A DNA stretch of 64,000 bases from Pleurostoma richardsiae (Eukaryota; Ascomycota; Sordariomycetes; Calosphaeriales; Pleurostomataceae). Position numbers and translations under genes: made by a program. Numbering within the stretch: the first letter of the stretch is position 1; each line of letters opens with the position of its first letter. Of the stretch, positions 57,687-64,000 are shown piece by piece. The DNA lies in the NCBI GenBank assembly GCA_030052745.1, contig JANBVO010000008.1, positions 1 to 64,000 of the forward strand. The letters are read 5' to 3'. The notes below the pieces were generated by a model that made no database searches, was not told the origin of the DNA, and was given only the letters and a program-made list of their open reading frames with translations.

Positions 57687-59963
57687 TTAATCTTCGTCCA
57701 AGTTGTCTCCCTCCTCTCCACCGAATAACTCCATGATATCCGGCCGTTCGATGTCTCTGGGGACAGACTGACGATCAATCACATAGTTCAGGCTGCTCAG
57801 TCTCTGGATCCTTGTATTCCAATCCTGTGGAGGATGGAAAGTACAAGGTCGCTCAAGTGACTTGCAGAGCTCGCAAGTCAGAAGTGTTTGACCACCATCG
57901 GCCGTCACACTGGTACGCTTGCATTCATAGATGATAAGAGATCCCGTTGTCCGCTTGTTTGTCGTTAGGAAGCGTTCATACTGAAAAGGAGATCTTGAGA
58001 GGATAGCTTACTTGCATGTTGTGAAGCTGACAGGCATCACATAGCATGTTAGGAGGGGAATTTGGGGGCATGTGTCCAATAGCGGCCCCTGGATAAGCCC
58101 TCTTCAGGGCTGCCCCCGTCTCAGTCATTTTCAAGCGTCGCGGTGCTGGATGGCTGACAGATCCAAGGGCCGAGAACTTCAGCTTTCTTTCTAGGAAGTC
58201 GAAGTCAACCGCACGGCGGTAGACACCGCTTTTGGGGATATCCTTTGGAGCCTTTGGGGTCCATTTGTATCCTAGAAGAGCAGCCAGGCAGGCGATCGCA
58301 AGGTTCCATGATACATCGTCTTTGTGGTTGACCTGTTTTCTCGTGAAGTAGGCAGTCTTCCACTTTCCACCCTTCTCCCAGACCAGGCGCACACCAAGAC
58401 GAAGAGCCTCGTCCCAGCAGTCATATGGACCGATAAGAGGTATCATGAACCAAGGAACCGGATGCGACACGTTGTTGACCATGACTTCAAAAACAACGCT
58501 GACTTCCTGACCAGCTTGAACACCCCAGTCTGCTTGAGGATGGAGCTGTACATGTAAGTCGAGCATTCCAATCCAGACGATCAACGTCTCTCCCTGGGCC
58601 CTAATTCGTAGAGGTGGTCGATGGAACTGCCACATCCAAGGCTGACCGCTCGCATTGCGGATCAAGTACCGCAGCCACTCAGTGCGCTCTCCGCTGGCGA
58701 CATCACGGAGAGGTGATGAAAAGTTGCATCCTGTCGGAATCTGCGACATCTTGAAGCCTGAGAGACCCGGCGCCGCGACCGTAGCATCGTAGCATGACTT
58801 AAAGAACTGAACGCATGAAGCATGTCGTGCCCAGATCAGCGTCTTGCCCTCAGGTGATTCGTCCCCGTAGAACATGTCGTTGAAGCCGCCGAAGAGCAGG
58901 ATGATAAGATTCTCCGCCCATTCTTGGAAGCCATGGAACCGAAAAATAGGGGTATTGGCGCCGTCGAATACCATCATGGGGAAGTTCGCCCATTCTCCTC
59001 CCAGTTCTCGAATGTAATTACGCGTTATGGCATAATGATTGACGCCACGACGTGGAAGCTCTTCACCCTCAATAGAGATCCGATGACCTGTGGCGTTGTT
59101 CACGGCTCGGTTATAGAGTTTCTTGGTGATACCCCCATAAGTCGCCCACAGAGCAATCGCGCCATCTCTAGACTTGTAAATGTTGAGGTAGATGACTACA
59201 CGGTCGGCAAATTCCTTGACATTGGCAAAAGTAGTCCGTCGAAAGCTGTCCCAGACTTCCTGAGCAGATGGCAGACGAGTCGAGAAGAATTTCAATGTTC
59301 CAGCGCTCTTGAAACCTAGAGATCATTAGCATCTTAACTCTCAAGAAGAAAAGAGCAAGTCAAACCTTGAATCAGTGTATCAACGATCTCATTCTTATTC
59401 TCATTGAGAAGACGAAATTGAGATTCACCAAGAATGACAGTAAGCGATGAATCTTCTTGTCCGTCCTCGCGAGTAGAACGAGATTCAAGGACTGCCTGGA
59501 AGAGAGCATGAACAAAAATCTTGAAAGGCATTTCTTCGTCCTTGGCCGCCTTGCTATTGACAATCTTGTGTACGGCTTGGTTGATGCCATGAGGTCGTGC
59601 GAGGACTCCTCTAGCCGTTAGAGACTTAGACATGGACTTGTGAAGCTTGATCTTAGAAGCTTCAATAACACCCCGACGTGTTGGCTGCCAACCAAGGTCA
59701 CGACATTCGTAGATGACGACTCGGACGTATTGCTTTAATGAACCGTCTGGACCAGTAGCATTCCATCGGTCCACAGTGATGAGTCCAACCTCACCCTGCT
59801 TGAACGGAATGGGAACCTTGCCCTGTTGACGCTGGTCTTCCTCTGTCTCGCGAGTAAAGCTGGAATCCTGTCTCCGAGCGGATAGGAGCTGTTTGACATG
59901 CGCCTCAGTCTGGTCAGCAATGACCTGCATGGTTATAGTCTTATACTGAGACTCAGACGCCAT
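57687..59963 (-). CDS. Hypothetical three-exon protein, conserved-looking
   Basis: About 730 residues. Exon 1 (59963 to about 59365, MASESQYKTITMQVIADQTE) ends LNENKNEIVDTLIQ. Exon 2 (about 59315-58010) has KFFSTRLPSAQEVWDSFRRT, VNHYAITRNYIRELGGEW, MWQFHRPPLRIRAQGETLIV and SWNLAIACLAALLGYKW, and ends CDACQLHNMQ at a GTAAGC donor. Exon 3 (about 57980-57687) starts YERFLTTNKRTTGS and has TCELCKSLERPCTF. Cysteine pairs CDAC and CELC with a later C-x-F-H could form a zinc site near the C-terminus. I do not recognise the family and see no signal peptide or membrane helix. Codon use and splice sites look like a real gene. An origin in a mobile or lineage-specific gene family is possible but unproven. 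Confidence 0.65.
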
Positions 59964-61559
59964 TGTTGCAACATGAGGTATGATGTTGGATGTTGTAGGG
60001 AGCTGAGGAAGAGATTTGTATGGAAGAAGGGTTAGGTCTTAGTACGATAGAGATTAGTAGATGAGGACTGGAAAGACGAGTTTCATAGAGAGGCTGGAGG
60101 AAGAAATACTCGACCAAACGCTGGGGACGATCTTCTTATAGGGGAGAGCTATGGAGGATCTATCTTCACCGTACAACACGGGCAGACTCATTCCACAGTG
60201 AATGTGTGACAACACACGACACACTTGAATCACCATTGAACAAAGAAAAACTTCACTCACGGCTGAATGACCAATAAGTGATGGGCTAGGGACAGGACCG
60301 TAAAGGTGCGGTGCACCATTGCGGCTATATTCTTTGTCGACAAGATCAGACGGAGACATTCACCAGGTATTGGCGCCGCTATCATTGGCTTCTACCTCCT
60401 TATGGGTCCTCCTTATTCATTAACACCAGAAGTGAGGCGAATAAGACGTGGCAGATCAATAACATATCACAGACCATGTAGTCAGGGCGGTGCAGGAGCT
60501 TCTTGCTGCTAGACAATGCCTCTCCAGGCCAGCCAGAGGCAAGAGACTGGAACTAAGTAGAGCTAGGATAAAGAAGAAACTAGTAGATGTAGTTAGACTT
60601 CGTCTAGAAACCATGGAACGAGAAGAACGGAAGCCTGAGGTAGACATAGTCGATATACCATACGTGAGCTTAAGAGCAATACTTTAGTTGGGTAAGAAGG
60701 GAAACGTAAAGTACAGCAGCGTCTTCTTTAAGGTATCCAGGCAGGCTAGGAGCTTTTACTGGCAGCCGACTGCCCGTCAGAGATGTGTTCATCAATGGCC
60801 CAGCAATTAGCAGGACGCTGGCACCTGGGGCGGATATTCCGAGAGGGGAATCTCCCACATAAACAGCCATTTACTAGGTGGCATGGCTGTAGCAATTCAA
60901 GACGGCGTTGATCGTTGGCTCACGGTTCTTCTAGAGTACCTGAGTTATGCATAGGGGAAGCTATGGGCGACAACTAGGCACTCGGCGGTAACGTCTGATA
61001 TCCGCTCAGAAAACCTGCTTTGTAATCCACTAGTTTCCTGAGATATCATATGAAATAGAGCCAACAACTGCCCGTCAAGGCAGGGCTCAATCGCCGTAGA
61101 ATTTCGGAGTCCCGCATCCAGTTATCGTTTATACGGTTGTTGACACTACCACCAGAAAACCGAAAGCTCAAATCTTCGAGAAGAACACACCCTAGATAGT
61201 CTCCTCCGGTTTAAGGTGCCTGGATTGTCGGTTATGTCCAAGCCGGCAGTCAGGCCGAAGCCCGTGCTTTCCGCCACACCTGATGTCCTGCCCTTGGTTA
61301 CTTGCAAGCCGCACAGACAGGACATCCTGTAACTGAACAACAATTTTATCGTTATCATACTCTCTGTCAGGCGGCCCAGCGGGGAAGGGACTGGGAGCCT
61401 TGAAACCTATCTGAAGGTGTTGCTGTTGAGGAAGAGAAGAAGAGGAAGTGAGAGACGGCCGCGACTTCCTGCACGGTCGGGCCTGAAAGGAAGGCATTAA
61501 CTCCTTCGTTGTTATCGTCTCGAGGGCTGCCAGGGCTGCCAGGGCTGCCTCGGGGGCTA

Positions 61560-62060
61560 TATAAGACAAAGACGGACCCGTCGCTAGCTAGCGGCGGGAG
61601 CGAAGCGTACTAACGGCTTCGACAGTATAAGAGGAAGTTACAAACAGAGACCTAACTCCCGGATAAAGAACCGACCTTACCGATCGAAGGTTCGGATGAA
61701 AGAGACGGAGCTAGCCGGCGGTGCGCCTATACCATAACGAAGACACCGCAGCCATTATCCTACTGACCTCATAACGAACTAACGGCTACTAAGCGGAACC
61801 TAGGCAACCACCCTGTCTTCTATAAGGATATAGTAGGTACTAAACTAGAAGGTAAAGATCTAGTCTTGGTAGCGGAGGGGACTTAACGTTTGCGATAGTC
61901 CGGCGCGACTACCGTAACGGGCCGACGTACTTACTATTTAGCATATAGGTTTTAATCTAGCCTTCGAGTACGATTTCCTATATGAGAATTAGGTAGAGGT
62001 TCTGAGGGCGTCTTGCCCGTCGGCGTATTAGTAATAACATAATACATACTCCCTGTCACA
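61560..62060. repeat. RIP-like relic of a repeated element
   Basis: The stretch is unusually rich in TpA (many CTA and TAG words) and CpG and poor in CpA and TpG on both strands, by eye. Loss of CpA/TpG with gain of TpA is the mark of repeat-induced point mutation in ascomycetes. No family can be named and no intact frame is left. The ends are set by the change in composition, not by terminal repeats. Confidence 0.5.
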
Positions 62061-62330
62061 CGCTCCAGAGAAAAGGCCACAGTGTCAAAGGTCCTATCCA
62101 GCGCGTGCCGGGAACTCGAATGAGGAGCGTGAATATGTCTATCATGGCCACCGTCGCAACAGTAAGCGACTGAATGCTGTATGCCACCGTTTATAGCTTA
62201 ACCTAGATACGAAAGAACTAGTCATCAATGGCTTATTAGGCTATAGGATACGTCACGCCGAGATCTGTAGTGCCAGGATCGCAAAGACGTAGTACAGAAT
62301 GCACTCATCTAATATATACCTACGCCGCCG

Positions 62331-62355
62331 GTGACAAGGTGTCGCACCTTGTCAC
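62331..62355. repeat. Perfect 11-bp inverted repeat with 3-base loop
   Basis: GTGACAAGGTG and CACCTTGTCAC flank a TCG loop. Such hairpins, opening with GTGAC/TGTCAC words, are seen at or near ends of fungal mobile elements. Here it lies just right of the RIP-like stretch and may belong to the same dead element. It could also be a stand-alone hairpin. Confidence 0.6.
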
Positions 62356-62898
62356 GATGCCGAAAGAGAATGACCCTTTCTTCTTGCCTCTTACTACAGA
62401 ATCATACATTGTACAATACTACTGCCCCCTAGTGTAAATGGGAGGGTAGTCTCTTCCAAAGATCTTCCGAACACGGGTTGGTCACAATTAGTTCATAACT
62501 TTCATCAGGGTTGAATTCTGACGTCAACTTATAAAACCTATCGACCTTCTTCGTCTTGAGCTAAGAAATACTTGACGCACCCCGCACTACGGAGCCCAGA
62601 CTTCACAGGGGGTATCCATTTCAGGGGCCTATCGAGTGTAAAGCGATGGTGCTCCTCGAAAAGCGTTGCCTCCAACATCGGGACAGTGCTCTAACATGAT
62701 TCCGTGCTTCTAGGACTCGAGAAAGTAATAGGAAGAGTGTCACGACCGGCAGCTATTCCTGCGAGCTGGAGCGATGAAGTGGTTCCGCTTCGGTACTACG
62801 TCGCGGAGGTGCGACGCCGTGGTCCAGAAAATATCCACCACTCAGGAGAAGCCCCCTTAATTGTTCCAGAAATCGGCCGTCACCAGACGAGTGGCCTT

Positions 62899-62905
62899 TA
62901 TAAAT
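62899..62905 (+). promoter_or_regulatory. TATA box of the galactanase gene
   Basis: TATAAAT lies 92 bases before the ATG at 62991, a usual distance for a fungal promoter. Confidence 0.6.
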
Positions 62906-62990
62906 CAGGATAGGTCCCCCTCACAGTCTGCTCTTTGCCTGCCACCGTCGCAGTAGCGTGACCGGTAGCTTATCACACATACCTAGGGCC

Positions 62991-64000
62991 ATGATGTTTG
63001 CCAAGCTTGCGCCAGTGCTTGCCCTCGGGCTCTCAGTCGCTCACGCTCTCACTTACCGGGGCGTAGACTGGTCCTCGGTCACTGTCGAGGAGCAATCCGG
63101 CATCTCCTACAAAACGGTCGGCGGAGTCAGCGAGTCGTTGGAAAAGATATTGGTGGCAAATGGTGTCAACACCGTGCGGCAGCGTATCTGGGTGAATCCA
63201 TCCGACGGGACCTACAACCTTGCATACAACGTCGCGCTCGCGAAGAGGGCAAAGGCCGTCGGCCTCGGGGTATACCTGGACCTGCACTTCAGCGACACGT
63301 GGGCGGACCCGGGACACCAGGCCATCCCGTCAGGCTGGCCGACTGACATCGATGATCTCTCCTGGAGGTTGTACAACTACACTCTCCAGGTCAGTGACGA
63401 GTTTCAGAGTAACGGCTTGCAACCAGCGATCATCTCTATCGGAAATGAAATTACCAACGGCCTCCTCTTCCCCACAGGCTCAAAGTCTTCGTCCGTCTAC
63501 AATGTCGCAAGGCTTCTTCACTCGGCGTCTGCGGGAATCAAAGATTCAACCTTGAGCCCAAAACCAAAAATCATGATCCACCTTGACAACGGCTGGAACT
63601 GGAGCACCCAACAGAGCTGGTACACCAGCGTCCTGGCCGCGGGTCCCCTGCTGACGTCAGACTTCGACATCATGGGCGTTTCCTACTACCCCTTCTACAA
63701 CTCGGCGGCGACGCTGTCGTCCCTGAAGAGCAGTCTGACAAATATGGCGAGCACGTGGGGCAAGGGAATAGTGGTGGCAGAGACTGACTGGCCGACGTAC
63801 TGCCCTTCTCCCGCATATGCCTTTCCCAGCGACACGACGAGTATCCCGCTGTCACCGGATGGACAGGTCACGTGGATCCGCGATGTCGCTTCCATCGTCG
63901 CCGGGATTCAGAATGGGCTCGGGCTCTTCTACTGGGAGCCGGCTTGGGTTACGAATGCGAATCTGGGCTCCTCCTGTGGTTATTGTTGCATGTTCGCGTC
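62991..64000 (+). CDS. Arabinogalactan endo-beta-1,4-galactanase, GH53 (3' end cut by window)
   Basis: The frame is open from 62991 to the window edge, 336 residues of an expected 340-360, with no intron needed. A signal peptide (MMFAKLAPVLALGLSVAHA) precedes LTYRGVDWSSV. The protein is a GH53 barrel: NTVRQRIWVNPSDG, LGVYLDLHFSDTWADPG, the acid/base Glu in ISIGNEITNG near residue 160, FDIMGVSYYPFY, and the nucleophile Glu in VVAETDWP near residue 265. GLFYWEPAWV follows, and the cysteine-rich end is cut off. The enzyme is secreted and cuts beta-1,4-galactan side chains of pectin, so it serves plant-cell-wall degradation. VDWSSV is closer to Sordariomycete enzymes I recall than to those of Aspergillus. 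A start at the second ATG (62994) is equally possible. Confidence 0.95.
   Translation, partial: MMFAKLAPVLALGLSVAHALTYRGVDWSSVTVEEQSGISYKTVGGVSESLEKILVANGVNTVRQRIWVNPSDGTYNLAYNVALAKRAKAVGLGVYLDLHFSDTWADPGHQAIPSGWPTDIDDLSWRLYNYTLQVSDEFQSNGLQPAIISIGNEITNGLLFPTGSKSSSVYNVARLLHSASAGIKDSTLSPKPKIMIHLDNGWNWSTQQSWYTSVLAAGPLLTSDFDIMGVSYYPFYNSAATLSSLKSSLTNMASTWGKGIVVAETDWPTYCPSPAYAFPSDTTSIPLSPDGQVTWIRDVASIVAGIQNGLGLFYWEPAWVTNANLGSSCGYCCMFA

Larger units (their letters stand above)
59964..62990. other. Long gene-poor region with repeat relics
   Basis: About 3 kb. The first 350 bases should be the promoter of the gene that starts at 59963. A 65-codon plus-strand frame at 60490-60687 (KRLELSRARIKKKLVDVVRL) looks like a coiled-coil fragment of a once-longer protein. 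A RIP-like stretch and a hairpin are listed separately. The last part is the promoter of the galactanase. No full gene is supported. Confidence 0.5.

Noticed and set aside
60490-60687. Fragment of a tyrosine-recombinase (Starship captain-like) or transposase gene
   Set aside because: Only a basic coiled-coil-like stretch of 65 codons is open; no catalytic motif is visible, so naming a family would be a guess.
1-64000. A secondary-metabolite cluster in the strict sense
   Set aside because: Tailoring-type enzymes and pumps are present but no polyketide synthase, NRPS, terpene cyclase or DMAT synthase.
1-64000. tRNA genes, rRNA genes or CRISPR arrays
   Set aside because: No cloverleaf with matching arms and TTCGAAT-type loop was found by eye, and the only tandem array is a spacerless 17-bp minisatellite.

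Overview
The window is a piece of a filamentous ascomycete (Pezizomycotina) nuclear genome. Most genes carry short introns of about 40-160 bases with GT..AG ends, families such as the DAL5-like and DHA1 permeases, Zn2Cys6 regulators, DUF1996 and fungal tyrosinase are present, and gene-free stretches are AT-rich. The GH53 galactanase at the right end resembles Sordariomycete sequences I remember more than Aspergillus ones, so a Sordariomycete is my best guess, from memory only. No tRNA, rRNA, CRISPR array, polyketide synthase, NRPS or terpene synthase is visible.

Left part (1-25 kb): a glutathione-dependent formaldehyde-activating enzyme, a decayed Fic-domain gene, a secreted tyrosinase-family enzyme, a DHA1 drug/polyamine-type permease, a TauD-type sulfonate/taurine dioxygenase, a DAL5-like permease, an Mtr-like neutral amino acid permease, a secreted DUF1996 protein, and a DAL5-like permease divergent from a LigB-type extradiol dioxygenase. 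These are separated by 0.6-2 kb of non-coding DNA.

Middle (25-39 kb): a serine beta-lactamase-fold esterase preceded by a 17-bp minisatellite, a DAL5-like permease divergent from an NtaA/SnaA-type FMN monooxygenase, a DHA1 permease, and a divergent pair made of an Ada-N/AraC-type protein and a flavin-reductase-like protein. The monooxygenase and the flavin reductase look like the two halves of a two-component oxygenase.

Right-centre (40-55 kb): the densest and most interesting block. It holds a full-length ABCC (MRP-type) transporter, an N,N-dimethylformamidase-like hydrolase divergent from a PhyH-type 2-oxoglutarate dioxygenase, a Zn2Cys6 regulator, and a Rid-family protein divergent from an UNC-93-like permease. 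The hydrolase/dioxygenase promoter carries inverted repeats with CCC-N5-GGG spacing, and both divergent promoters are rich in GATA-factor (HGATAR) sites. I infer a nitrogen-regulated catabolic or detoxification cluster for an N-substituted amide or amine: import, 2OG-dependent oxidation, amide hydrolysis, clean-up of a reactive intermediate, and export.

Right end (56-64 kb): two multi-exon genes of unknown function, about 3 kb without genes that includes a stretch with a RIP-like dinucleotide pattern and a perfect hairpin, and the 5' part of a secreted endo-beta-1,4-galactanase cut by the window edge. Eight of about 24 genes encode transporters. Exon joins were read by eye and are approximate unless stated.
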